Made by a program: the position numbers and the translations under genes. Shown one piece after another: positions 32,486 through 40,533 of a stretch of DNA of 64,000 nucleotides. The stretch lies in NCBI GenBank assembly GCA_937890825.1, contig CALADS010000038.1:1-64000 (forward strand), given 5' to 3'. This stretch comes from an uncultured Bacteroides sp. (GTDB lineage Bacteria; Bacteroidota; Bacteroidia; Bacteroidales; Bacteroidaceae). Position 1 is the first letter of the stretch, and the number at the start of each line of letters is the position of its first letter. The notes under the pieces are model-generated. The model saw only the letters and a list, made by a program, of their open reading frames with translations, was not told the origin of the DNA and searched no databases.

Positions 32486-35400
32486 TCAGAAATCTATTTT
32501 ACCGGTGTGATTGTCTACAGGCAGGCCCATTGGGTCTTTCTGCACAGGCGTCTCGATGGTGGTGCTTCCGTCGGCAGCCTTGACTTGTGTCCCGATGGTG
32601 AAATACTCTACGCCTCCGGACTTGTCGTCAATGACAGGTTTTCCGTCGCGGTCAAGATAGAGAGCCAGTCCGGTCGTCGGATCATACTTTTGCGGGTTGA
32701 ATACATAGCCCTTCAGCTCACAATACTTCTTAATCTTGTTCTTAAAGGCAGAGGCACTGATAAACTTGCGTTGCTGCGGGTCGTAGTTGCAGAAGGCATC
32801 ATAGACTTCCTTACGCGGTGTCCGGGCACAGTGTTCTTCCGACGAATAATACTCGTCCGCCCAGGATATCAGGGTTTCCCCGATTTCCTGACGCAGCTTG
32901 CGCTGTTCCAGACGTTCGCCCGGTGCCTGCACAACACCGAACTGCAGATAGAGCTGCACGCAGTTGGCCACCAGGTTCCACATCAGATTCCATTGATGAT
33001 AGTCCCACTCACTGAAGAACAGCATCCCGAAGTCATCCATCGGCTTGTGCTTGTCGTTATAATAGTCACTGAAGGCAATCAGCCACTGACGGTCGTTGAA
33101 CGAGCTTCCGGTACCGCGAATAGCGTGGTTGGTCGGTATATAGACCTTCGGGGATTTGGCAAAGGGGTAGGTGATACGGCTGCCGCCCTTCTTGTTGACC
33201 GTCCAGTCGCCGGTTAGGTTCGGGAATAGAAACTCAAAGTTGAAGTTCACCATCACGTCATCGATGAAGACCAGGCGCGTGCGCTCGTCAATATCGTTCC
33301 AGATAAATGAGTCATTGAAGATATCCGCCTTCTTACCATTAATGTAGACGGTACCGACCACCTGGCGCATCAGTTCCCCGATGAGTGACTTACCGGAACG
33401 TCCGTTAGAGTCACCTACTTCCGACTGCTTGCCGTCCATGGCGACAACAGCCCGTGTCACGTTGGCATCCTTGCACTCCATGGCGAGATAGCCGATGGCG
33501 CACAATTTGCTCAACAGATGCACATCATTCTCATAGCGTTCTTCCTCCTCGATCTCGTCCGGCTGCTTCCGCCACGTGAAGTCTGAGGCATTCTTGAGGA
33601 ACTGCAAGAAGTGACAGTCTTTCCCCTCTTTACTGAAGGTGTAGGTGTACCGCTCACCTTCCTTCGTGAACGTGATCAGCGGTTTGCCCAGGTAGGTTGC
33701 CTTCACGTTCTTGCGCTGCTCTGCCCATATCTGATGATTGATACTCTCATAGCCTAACTCTTTCACCGCTTCGCTGGTGACCTGCCAGCAGCGGTCGGCA
33801 AAGTAGAAGTACTGTTCCTCCCTCGATGGCTGGATGAAGTTCGGCTGGATGAAGGCCAGACGTGACATCTGAAATGGTCCTACATATTGTGTACCACCAC
33901 GCAGCAGGTTGTTGTTGACAAATCGGCTGCAGTTCTGTTCGGCAAAGGCAAACATGAAGTCACGCGCATCTTCCACGTCAATGGTCTTCACGATAGGCGG
34001 GTCCAGGTGGATGTACGTCCATTCTTTCGTATCGAGAACCCGATACCGGCCGATGCCCCGGTTTTGAAAGAATGTTTTCGCGGCCACATAATCGTATTCA
34101 AAGGTCTGGCTTTCGTTGCCGGACTTGTCGGTCTTGGTGCCGACGATCCAAAACTTTTCGTCTTCATCGTAGGGCAGGGCAGGCACCATGTTGCCAGAAC
34201 CGTCGAATTTCCAGGTCGTACGGCCGAGAATAAATTCCGGCAGGTCCTTCAGCTGGTCATAGTGCCGTTTCCCGAATTCCGCACGGTTGTCCAGGGCCCA
34301 CAGCGATTTCAACTTCACATCATTCCAGGCCGTGATCTTGTGCATCTCGACATATTTCCCGATGCCGTTCTTCTGATTACACGCAAATTCAAGGTCGGCG
34401 GCCAGCTCGTCTTCCTTCCCGGCGAGCTTATCTGCCAAGAGGTCGTCCAGCCCCTTGTCGCCTTCCTCATTCTTGCTGATGTGGCCGACATAGATTTCCA
34501 CCATGATGCCCCGGTTCTTCAGCATACGCATGTACTCCTTAAAGTTCCGGGCGGCAGCATAAAAGCACATCGGCCGCGTGTCAACGGGAGTATTAAACTT
34601 GATGTTGCTGGATAGATCATCCCAGTCGCTGTCAAATATGAAGGCGACCTCTCTCACGTCACAGACGGTGATAATCTTCACCAGGTCTTCCGGCAACGCA
34701 CCCCGTTGGCCAAGGTTCTGGATGCCGCTGACAGCGATAGACGGGATGCCGTGTTTACAGGCCTTTTCCGCTTTCTTTTCCCCCTCCTGGATATACAGAC
34801 GGGGTATAGGCGTTTTCGCCTTATACAGCGCACGCAGCCGTTCCGGTATGTAGATAGGTGTGCCACTGCCGGCCGGTGATTTATATTTAAACGGCTTCCC
34901 TTCCTTATCGAGATGTTCATTCGGAAACTGCCAGCGCACGCGATAATATTCTGTTGCCTTGCTTTCGGTACGGCGGGGCATCTTGCGAAGGAACGTCACC
35001 GGCATCCCGTCAAGGTCATAATACTCGATGATGACATCATCGCCCTCTACGATTTCGCCGCGCTCGTTCAGCGTGCCCGCCCTGAAGGTGCGTGCCTCAA
35101 AAATGGTGGCAGTGTCGTTGCTCTTATAAACCTTGGCCGTTACATCTTCATAGGTCAGTCCGCTGTCAGCCAGCATCCGGCTGCAGAACGACTCCACATC
35201 ATTCCCCTTGGCCTCCTTGCTTTGCGCCTTCATCTTCGGTTGCTGATACGGTTTACGCTCCGGCTTTTCGTCCAGGATGACATTAAACTTCTTCGCCAGA
35301 TACTCCAGCGCAGCACCGTAGTCCATCTTCTCGGCTTTATACAGATAGGTCAGCGGATTATTCCCCTTAACGTCCGGACAGCTGAAGCACTTGAAGATCT

Positions 35401-35566
35401 GTTTTGCCTCATTAACGTGCAGTTTGTGTGTGCCGTGACAGACGGGGCATTCCCCGATATATTCACTCCCTTTCTTCTCAAGAGAATGAAAGTCACTGAT
35501 GACGGCTACAAGCTTCCCCTTGGAAGCATCTTTAATTCGTTGTTTATCATTGTCGGTAAATTGCAT
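32486..35566 (-). CDS. Primase-helicase (CHC2, Toprim, SF3)
   Basis: 1026 aa from ATG MQFTDNDKQR; the longer frame adds an unlikely leader. A zinc finger of CHC2 type uses C40-x2-C43 and C60-x2-C63. The Toprim domain has QEGEKKAE near 260-267 and FDSDWDD at 311-317. The C-terminal helicase has Walker A GDSNGRSGKS (718-727), Walker B RLVFIDD (764-770) and downstream FNDRQWLIAF. It would prime and unwind DNA for phage replication. It is the largest early gene and lies next to the iteron cluster. Confidence 0.9.
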   Translation of the reverse strand: MQFTDNDKQRIKDASKGKLVAVISDFHSLEKKGSEYIGECPVCHGTHKLHVNEAKQIFKCFSCPDVKGNNPLTYLYKAEKMDYGAALEYLAKKFNVILDEKPERKPYQQPKMKAQSKEAKGNDVESFCSRMLADSGLTYEDVTAKVYKSNDTATIFEARTFRAGTLNERGEIVEGDDVIIEYYDLDGMPVTFLRKMPRRTESKATEYYRVRWQFPNEHLDKEGKPFKYKSPAGSGTPIYIPERLRALYKAKTPIPRLYIQEGEKKAEKACKHGIPSIAVSGIQNLGQRGALPEDLVKIITVCDVREVAFIFDSDWDDLSSNIKFNTPVDTRPMCFYAAARNFKEYMRMLKNRGIMVEIYVGHISKNEEGDKGLDDLLADKLAGKEDELAADLEFACNQKNGIGKYVEMHKITAWNDVKLKSLWALDNRAEFGKRHYDQLKDLPEFILGRTTWKFDGSGNMVPALPYDEDEKFWIVGTKTDKSGNESQTFEYDYVAAKTFFQNRGIGRYRVLDTKEWTYIHLDPPIVKTIDVEDARDFMFAFAEQNCSRFVNNNLLRGGTQYVGPFQMSRLAFIQPNFIQPSREEQYFYFADRCWQVTSEAVKELGYESINHQIWAEQRKNVKATYLGKPLITFTKEGERYTYTFSKEGKDCHFLQFLKNASDFTWRKQPDEIEEEERYENDVHLLSKLCAIGYLAMECKDANVTRAVVAMDGKQSEVGDSNGRSGKSLIGELMRQVVGTVYINGKKADIFNDSFIWNDIDERTRLVFIDDVMVNFNFEFLFPNLTGDWTVNKKGGSRITYPFAKSPKVYIPTNHAIRGTGSSFNDRQWLIAFSDYYNDKHKPMDDFGMLFFSEWDYHQWNLMWNLVANCVQLYLQFGVVQAPGERLEQRKLRQEIGETLISWADEYYSSEEHCARTPRKEVYDAFCNYDPQQRKFISASAFKNKIKKYCELKGYVFNPQKYDPTTGLALYLDRDGKPVIDDKSGGVEYFTIGTQVKAADGSTTIETPVQKDPMGLPVDNHTGKIDF

Positions 35567-35651
35567 GAGAAAAAGATTTTTGATTGACAGAACAAAGTTG
35601 AGAGTTTTAATCCGCTGCAGGATGGACACCCCACAGCGGATAATTTAGGCC

Positions 35652-36026
35652 TTATTGCATAGACTTGCCAGCATTGATGTATTCTTTCATCAACAGGGTG
35701 GCCAACTGAATATGAAAGCCTCGCTGTTCATTTAGGCTATCCGGGTGTTCAGCGCTGACAGTTAATTCTACTTTATCCGTCTTATGGTTCAGATTGAAGG
35801 TCATACGCACAACCTGTTTGTTGCTCTTATTACTGAAGGTTATTTCGCAGACATCATGGATATCCGCCAGTTCTTCCGAATCCATCCACAAGTCAGGTCC
35901 TGTTGAAGTCTTCAGGTGACAGTATTTATGCACCTTCCCACCTTTTCTAATCAATTCTACTTCTTCAATGGTTGCTATCTGATTGGTACGACGTACGCGC
36001 ACCTCGGTTCCTTTTCTGATTTTCAT
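35652..36026 (-). CDS. Early protein with SH3/KOW-like start
   Basis: 124 aa. Residues 1-35 (MKIRKGTEVRVRRTNQIATI) resemble a small beta-barrel of the KOW or SH3 type, and the rest is alpha/beta. 85 nt precede the primase gene. Likely a nucleic acid or protein binding accessory factor; no firm family. Confidence 0.55.
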   Translation of the reverse strand: MKIRKGTEVRVRRTNQIATIEEVELIRKGGKVHKYCHLKTSTGPDLWMDSEELADIHDVCEITFSNKSNKQVVRMTFNLNHKTDKVELTVSAEHPDSLNEQRGFHIQLATLLMKEYINAGKSMQ

Positions 36027-36044
36027 TGTTTTTGATTTATAGAT

Positions 36045-36404
36045 TTATTCGATTTCTAATGTATCATCCGTTGTCTCCGTATGCACATAGATTACATCCT
36101 TCAGCCCGACTAATTCTAAAGGCACTTCATTCCTGAACACCAACACCAAAGCGCACCCTTCATCAATGCCAGGTATTATTCCACTTTCTATAGATTCCTT
36201 CAGATGGCCGTTCAGGCTGAAATCATATTTCGACAATGCTTCCACCACGACACAATCAATTTGTGAAGTCCACGGTGTGAAGGTTCCGTCATATACGTTA
36301 GCGAAAGGGCACATATATTCATAGGTGGGATAAGACATCGCAATTCGTTTGGCCAGCAGACTCTTTCCGGATCCAGCAGCGCCGGATATGATATAAGTAG
36401 TCAT
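36045..36404 (-). CDS. Small P-loop NTPase
   Basis: 119 aa with Walker A GAAGSGKS at residues 8-15 directly after the first beta strand, and IDCVVVEAL around 49-57 as a Walker B-like strand. The size recalls small adenylate-kinase-like or zonular-occludens type P-loops of phages. It follows the second KilA-N gene by 4 nt. Substrate unknown. Confidence 0.65.
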   Translation of the reverse strand: MTTYIISGAAGSGKSLLAKRIAMSYPTYEYMCPFANVYDGTFTPWTSQIDCVVVEALSKYDFSLNGHLKESIESGIIPGIDEGCALVLVFRNEVPLELVGLKDVIYVHTETTDDTLEIE

Positions 36405-36408
36405 AAGA

Positions 36409-36960
36409 TTATTCCTCCCTAAATTCCGTTTCTTTAAACAAAGGCAGATAACCGTTGATGCGTTGCTGCTTCCGTATCTTCATCTTCTTTTCCCGTTTCT
36501 TCAAATCTCTGTTGAGCTGTTCCAGTTCCAACTGCAACGGCGACTGCTCTAAAGCTTGTGTTTTCCTGTGAATCTCCGTCTTCAGCCGGGCAATTTCACG
36601 CAGATCATTTTCATCTTCCTTATATGACCCGAAGAGGATATCATCGATGGTAGCATAGACCCACAGTTCAAAATCAGGATTCAGCCATGCGGCAAACTTA
36701 AGGGCTAAGACACGGTGCATGAATGTCCCTTTTTGCTGTTGAGAGTAGTATAAATCCGATTGTGAAAAAACCTTTAAATACTCGGAATTCCGAGTATTTA
36801 AACATGTTTTAACAAATCGCTTTGTCGATTCGTTGCCCATAAAATGAGCAATTTCTTTACCGAATATTTTCGCCATCTGAGTGGCGTTTACCATGACATT
36901 CTTATCGTTGATTTCAAAATCAATGGTTTTTCCGTTAAATTCAAAAGTCTTTGTTTTCAT
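36409..36960 (-). CDS. KilA-N domain protein, copy 2
   Basis: 183 aa, start MKTKTFEFNGKTIDFEIND, 1 nt after the stop of copy 1 (TAG-T-ATG). KilA-N is a DNA-binding fold of phage regulators. The hallmark GTFMHRVLALKFAAWLNP lies at about residues 83-100, and a C-terminal coiled coil at 115-165. The first 30 residues are identical to copy 1. Residues 31-63 have diverged, then identity resumes. The diverged part contains a perfect DNA palindrome. It probably regulates phage or host transcription, possibly as an antirepressor. Confidence 0.85.
   Translation of the reverse strand: MKTKTFEFNGKTIDFEINDKNVMVNATQMAKIFGKEIAHFMGNESTKRFVKTCLNTRNSEYLKVFSQSDLYYSQQQKGTFMHRVLALKFAAWLNPDFELWVYATIDDILFGSYKEDENDLREIARLKTEIHRKTQALEQSPLQLELEQLNRDLKKREKKMKIRKQQRINGYLPLFKETEFREE
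36773..36802. repeat. Perfect 30-bp palindrome inside KilA-N copy 2
   Basis: Arm TTTAAATACTCGGAA followed by its exact complement, centred on GAATTC. It encodes residues about 54-63 (LNTRNSEYLK). Copy 1 has a different palindrome at the same position. Confidence 0.9.
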
Positions 36961-36961
36961 A

Positions 36962-37516
36962 CTACTCTCCTCCATTCATTTCCGTTTCTTTAAACAAGGG
37001 CAGGTAATCACTGATGCTTTGTCGGTCGCGCAACTTGATCATCTTTCTCCGCTTCTTCAGTTCTTTGTTGAGCTGTTCCAGTTCCAACTGTAGCGGAAGC
37101 TGTTCCAAGGCTTTCGTTTTCTTCTGTATCTCTGTTTCCAGCCGGGCTATTTCACGCCGGTCTCTTTCATCTTCCTGGTGAGAACCAAAGAGGATGTTCT
37201 CGATGGTGGAATAAACCCACAGTTCAAATGCAGGATTCAACCAGGCGGCAAACTTGAGGGCTAAGACACGGTGCATAAACGTCCCCTTTTGCTGCTGAGA
37301 ATAGTATAAATCCGATTGTGAAAAAACCTTTAAAAAGGGAGAATTCTCCCTTTTTAAGCATTCGTTAACAAATGCTTTTGTCGTTTCATTCTTCATGAAG
37401 TCCTTTACATTCTTACCAAACACGGCCGCCATCTGAGTGGCGTTTACCATAACATTCTTATCGTTGATTTCAAAATCAATGGTTTTTCCGTTAAATTCAA
37501 AAGTCTTTGTTTTCAT
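36962..37516 (-). CDS. KilA-N domain protein, copy 1
   Basis: 184 aa, start at the same MKTKTFEFNG as copy 2. The domain signature GTFMHRVLALKFAAWLNP and the following segment match copy 2 closely. The middle (residues 31-63) and the C-terminal helix differ. Near 37567-37584 a small hairpin precedes it. The tandem arrangement, with almost no gap, suggests duplication followed by change of the recognition segment. It may respond to, or bind, a different site than copy 2. Confidence 0.85.
   Translation of the reverse strand: MKTKTFEFNGKTIDFEINDKNVMVNATQMAAVFGKNVKDFMKNETTKAFVNECLKRENSPFLKVFSQSDLYYSQQQKGTFMHRVLALKFAAWLNPAFELWVYSTIENILFGSHQEDERDRREIARLETEIQKKTKALEQLPLQLELEQLNKELKKRRKMIKLRDRQSISDYLPLFKETEMNGGE
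37330..37357. repeat. Perfect 28-bp palindrome inside KilA-N copy 1
   Basis: Arm TTAAAAAGGGAGAA followed by its exact complement, centred on GAATTC, encoding residues about 54-63 (LKRENSPFLK). It is 556 bp from the palindrome of copy 2, exactly the distance between the two start codons. Confidence 0.9.
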
Positions 37517-37611
37517 ACTAATATACATTTGATTGATGTTGAAAATAGGGTGTGAACAGTCTGCTCACCTCAAAAATGAGGCGAGCAAAACCGAAATCCT
37601 GGAGTGAATAA

Positions 37612-37995
37612 TTACGAGAAGTAAGCCGGCAGCACCATAGCGTCCGGATAACGGTTGATGTAGGTCTGCAGGTTGCGTTCCTGCTTGCGGTCCTGGCACC
37701 GGTGATGATAAGCTTGCTTGGCTTGGTAGCGTTCCAATACATCGGCCAAGAGCTGGGGCACATCCGCAGCACCGGCTGTATAATAGATTCCGCTGATGTT
37801 GAAGGTTCCCGTGACGGACACACCGTTCTTACGGGGTTGGCGCAGATAGCGCAGCGTGAAGTCCTGAAGGTCGATACCCAGACGGTCGAAATAAGCGTAA
37901 GGGTTAAGTACGGCTGACAAAGGGCTCGTTTCGTGAGCGGACGTCTCGCTGGCGCTAAGCAGTGCGCTGTGGAGAGGTTCGTGAATTTGTAACAT
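37612..37995 (-). CDS. Early phage protein behind a structured leader
   Basis: 127 aa, start MLQIHEPLHSALLSAS, 10 nt after a T7 tract in the leader. It has a beta-rich middle (TLRYLRQPRKNGVSVTGTF) and a basic C-terminal helix. No family recognised. The elaborate RNA leader suggests its expression is conditionally controlled. Confidence 0.6.
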   Translation of the reverse strand: MLQIHEPLHSALLSASETSAHETSPLSAVLNPYAYFDRLGIDLQDFTLRYLRQPRKNGVSVTGTFNISGIYYTAGAADVPQLLADVLERYQAKQAYHHRCQDRKQERNLQTYINRYPDAMVLPAYFS

Positions 37996-38005
37996 AATGT
38001 ATAAT

Positions 38006-38199
38006 AAAAAAAGCACCCTGGCCTGACCCGCTGCTTATCACATTCACGAACAAATGCTGTACGGCCATTAAGCGCGTACACGGGGGTACCAAGGTGCCAT
38101 ATCTTTATAAATATGGAAACTATGTCTGCGGACATAAAAAATGCCTGCACCGATAATGCAAGCTCACGTCCTGCATTTGTTCGTATGTTATTGATAAGC
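38006..38199 (-). ncRNA. Structured leader RNA with competing stems
   Basis: On the minus strand arm A (38173-38199) pairs with A' (38033-38057) over 19 bp in two blocks, GCTTATCA and CGAACAAATGC. Segment B GCACCTTGG (38089-38097) pairs with B' CCAGGGTGC (38013-38021), which directly precedes T7. The order A-B-A'-B' makes the two pairings mutually exclusive or a pseudoknot. B-B' with T7 resembles a terminator and A-A' an antiterminator. It could also end there as a free RNA. Confidence 0.55.
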
Positions 38200-38203
38200 G
38201 ATG

Positions 38204-38234
38204 CAAACATAGCGGTTATTTTTTAGTTATGCAA
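38204..38234 (-). promoter_or_regulatory. Promoter of the structured leader
   Basis: TTG (38232-38234), 20 nt, TATGTTTG (38204-38211). Initiation about 7 nt downstream would place arm A at the very 5' end of the RNA. Confidence 0.65.
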
Positions 38235-38269
38235 CTTTTTGTTTCACTTTTTATTTATTTGGCATGGCG

Positions 38270-38363
38270 GTTGGGTGCGGGATGTTACCCAACTGCGGTG
38301 CTGAGCAAGGTGGTTGGTGACGAGACGGGGTTGAACTGCGGTGCTCAGCATGGCAGTTCAACC
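38270..38363. repeat. Two hairpins with shared GCAGTT box
   Basis: GGTTGAACTGC and its complement (38329-38363) and GTTGGGT with ACCCAAC (38270-38293). On the minus strand GCTGAGCACCGCAGTT and GCTCAGCACCGCAGTT recur about 45 bp apart. Neither hairpin has a T run. They follow the antirepressor gene; function unknown. Confidence 0.6.
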
Positions 38364-38375
38364 TTATAAGACAGT

Positions 38376-38915
38376 CTATTCTTCCTCTTTAAAAGGCAAT
38401 GACATCTGCCGGTTATTCATCCGCCATTCATCGATTGTAATCCTCATCACCTGGTTCAGTTCGGCCTTGGCATCATTCATCAGCTTTTGTGCATCGCGGA
38501 ACCGCCGCTGGCAGTCCTGGTACTCTGTCACCTTGGCCTCGATGACCCGCTGCTTCTCCTTCAGAAAGGTTTGCGGCTCGGTGAAGTGCTCGTAGAGGGC
38601 ATCGTAACATTCCTTCTTGAATTGAACAACCGATGCGCGCGCTTCCTCACTCACTTTGGATATATCCACCGAAAACAGCCATCCGAAGATATATCGATAC
38701 GGAATGGAATACATTTCACGTATTCTCCCATCGGACGCAACCGCCTTTATGATAAAGGCGGTTGGAGCTATGATTTCATCCCGTTCGATACGCTGTCTTT
38801 GGCCTTCCGGATCTATCCCCAACGCCTCACAAATGGGGCGGATAGGTACTAACTGTTCGTCACTCGTGGACACGATATCCACATTATTCACTCTCGCAAT
38901 AAGTCTTGTTTCCAT
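38376..38915 (-). CDS. Antirepressor-type protein (P22_AR_N), copy 2
   Basis: 179 aa. The first 105 residues match the N-terminal domain of P22-type antirepressors: ARVNNVDIVSTSDEQLVPIR, then PICEALGI, YRYIFGWLFSVD and the ECYDALYEHFT motif. The C-terminus is helical and coiled-coil. Identity with copy 1 is nearly complete for residues 5-35 and much lower at 36-70, the part holding a perfect palindrome. It may inactivate a repressor, releasing lytic genes. Confidence 0.82.
   Translation of the reverse strand: METRLIARVNNVDIVSTSDEQLVPIRPICEALGIDPEGQRQRIERDEIIAPTAFIIKAVASDGRIREMYSIPYRYIFGWLFSVDISKVSEEARASVVQFKKECYDALYEHFTEPQTFLKEKQRVIEAKVTEYQDCQRRFRDAQKLMNDAKAELNQVMRITIDEWRMNNRQMSLPFKEEE
38738..38764. 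repeat. Perfect 27-bp palindrome inside antirepressor copy 2
   Basis: Arms CAACCGCCTTTAT and complement around a central G, encoding TAFIIKAV. The centre lies 164 nt from the first base of the start codon, the same as in copy 1. Confidence 0.9.
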
Positions 38916-38939
38916 GTTGTTTATTTTATGATAGGTTGA

Positions 38940-39467
38940 TTAAAATAGCGTCGGTTCATTACTCAAGCGTTCGGCACGGAGCTGTTCCAGTTGCTTGGTC
39001 AGTCCGGCATCCTTCTGCTTTAACTGAGCCTGCTGCGTTTTGAGCTCATCGAGCTGCTGGCTGATTCTGTTCTTTTGTTCCAGGATGGAAATCTCAACCT
39101 GGTTCTGCTCGTTGATTCGCTGCATTGCTCCGGTGAAGTGCTCATAAAGGGCACGGTAACACTCCATCCGGTACCGGCGGACGGCTGGCTGTGCTTCCGG
39201 TTTCACGTTCTTAGGATTGATGGTAAATAGCCAACCAAAGACAAATTCTACGGGCAAGCAGACCATTTCATATTTTTTCCCATCAGCACCAGTTGTCATG
39301 CTGAGGGTGATAACTGAACTCAAATCCTCATCTTCTTGTAGCTTTTGATGCTGGGGTTGATAAGCTATCCCCAACGCCTCACAAATGGGGCGGATAGGTA
39401 CTAACTGTTCGTCACTCGTGGACACGATATCCACATTATTCACTCTCGCAATAATTCTTGTATCCAT
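38940..39467 (-). CDS. Antirepressor-type protein (P22_AR_N), copy 1
   Basis: 175 aa. The start was aligned with that of copy 2 (MDTRIIARVNN), rejecting two in-frame ATGs upstream. It has the same domain pattern, FVFGWLFTINP and ECYRALYEHFTG, with a helical C-terminal half. Copy 1 precedes copy 2 with 24 nt between them. Their differing C-termini and diverged segment after LGI suggest different partners. Confidence 0.82.
   Translation of the reverse strand: MDTRIIARVNNVDIVSTSDEQLVPIRPICEALGIAYQPQHQKLQEDEDLSSVITLSMTTGADGKKYEMVCLPVEFVFGWLFTINPKNVKPEAQPAVRRYRMECYRALYEHFTGAMQRINEQNQVEISILEQKNRISQQLDELKTQQAQLKQKDAGLTKQLEQLRAERLSNEPTLF
39290..39316. repeat. Imperfect 27-bp palindrome inside antirepressor copy 1
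   Basis: Arms CAGTTGTCATGCT and AGGGTGATAACTG around a central G: 10 Watson-Crick pairs, 2 G-T pairs and one mismatch of 13. Its centre is 164 nt from the start codon, as in copy 2. Confidence 0.75.
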
Positions 39468-39493
39468 AATCATATAAGGTTTTAAAATCATTC

Positions 39494-39697
39494 TTATCTA
39501 AAGTAGTCATTCCAGTTCGGCTCATCCTCGCAGTCATCTTCATCAGCGCCACGCATGGTCATTTCATAAAATCGTTGCGCCTCAATGCAGTCCACACATG
39601 AGTCAGTTCCTATTAAAATTTCGTCGGATTCTTGGCCGCAATAAGCACAGATACCATGCTCCAGTTCATCGGCCATATAAGTTCGGGTTTCAATCAT
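39494..39697 (-). CDS. Small four-Cys zinc-ribbon-like protein
   Basis: 67 aa with C17-x2-C20 and C34-x2-C37 (ICAYCGQES and SCVDCIEA), a spacing typical of zinc ribbons, and an acidic C-terminus (RGADEDDCEDEPNW). Overlaps the upstream gene (ATGA). Possibly a regulatory or adaptor peptide; no partner evident. Confidence 0.6.
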   Translation of the reverse strand: MIETRTYMADELEHGICAYCGQESDEILIGTDSCVDCIEAQRFYEMTMRGADEDDCEDEPNWNDYFR

Positions 39698-39912
39698 AGC
39701 TTTAATATTAATTTATCGACACAAGGCAACAGCAATTCGCCGTTCAAATCAAAATCATCCGGATAATCCATGGTGATAGGATGCATCAGGGTCTCATCAT
39801 ATTCTTCATACGGTACACCATATTGCAGATGTACCGGCAAGTGATACTCTTTGATTCGTGCTTCAACGAGAGCAAGCAGCTTCCCGCTCATATCAGCATA
39901 ATACGTTTTCAT
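39694..39912 (-). CDS. Early phage protein (72 aa)
   Basis: 72 aa, start MKTYYADMSGKLLALVEAR, chosen because the longer frame begins next to the upstream stop without benefit. Amphipathic helix then acidic Pro/Asp-rich region. ATGA overlap with the zinc-ribbon-like gene. Function unknown. Confidence 0.55.
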   Translation of the reverse strand: MKTYYADMSGKLLALVEARIKEYHLPVHLQYGVPYEEYDETLMHPITMDYPDDFDLNGELLLPCVDKLILKL

Positions 39913-39981
39913 ATGCGTCGTTTTTAAGTTCTTTAAATAACGGCCTATCTTCACAGACCAGCCGTGGCAAACATAAAGAGA

Positions 39982-40533
39982 CTACTTCATATTGTTCTCA
40001 TGCCAGTAGTTTATCATTTCTCCGACACTCTTCAGACCTAATTTGGCCTTGATGTTTTCCCGGTGTCGGTTCACCGTACACGGAGAGATATGCAGCTCTT
40101 CGGCTATCCCCTCCGCCTGCATGTTCAATACGATCAACCGAAAGACCTCCAGCTCACGTTCTGTGAGTCTGGTATCCAGCTGTGGGCGGCAAACAATACC
40201 TTCAAGCGGACATTCACCACGCAGAGGACAGCGAACTTCTTCAAACTTCCACTGACCAATCTGGTTAATGTCGTGGTTGTATTGGTCATATTCGCCAAAA
40301 TTGCAGCGAATAAAACGGCTGACGACGCTGAATTCAAAATAGGTGCGGTTCATCGAGCGCTTACTGTACAGCTTCATCAGCGCCTCATGAGCCAGTGGAT
40401 AACGGTCGCGGATGATGGTCAGCATTCCTGAGATTAGGTCCCGGTGCTTCTCAGACAATACATAGGCAGTCTGACCGACCGGTTTCACCATGACATCCCC
40501 CTCAGGGGTGTTGTAGAATTCTATGCTATTCAT
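39982..40533 (-). CDS. LuxR-type HTH regulator
   Basis: 183 aa, start MNSIEFYNTPEGDVM. The C-terminal LuxR/GerE HTH spans about 122-180 (LTERELEVFRLIVL, then IAEELHISPCTVNRHRENIK). A CPLRGECPLEGIVC segment (102-115) just before it could bind metal. The N-terminal 100 residues are not a receiver domain. It overlaps the upstream HTH gene by 8 nt. In Bacteroides phages such regulators sit in the early operon; activation of early or late genes is likely. Confidence 0.82.
   Translation of the reverse strand: MNSIEFYNTPEGDVMVKPVGQTAYVLSEKHRDLISGMLTIIRDRYPLAHEALMKLYSKRSMNRTYFEFSVVSRFIRCNFGEYDQYNHDINQIGQWKFEEVRCPLRGECPLEGIVCRPQLDTRLTERELEVFRLIVLNMQAEGIAEELHISPCTVNRHRENIKAKLGLKSVGEMINYWHENNMK

Noticed and set aside
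34578..35587. Open frames opposite the primase-helicase
   Set aside because: They are antisense shadows of a gene with strong domain support.
37518..38210. 230-aa open frame through the structured leader
   Set aside because: It starts inside the -7 box, and covers the leader and the 127-aa gene in another frame. The leader is better explained as RNA.
36409..39467. Diversity-generating retroelement as the source of paralog variation
   Set aside because: No reverse transcriptase and no template repeat with adenine-specific change was seen; differences are block-like and palindromic.
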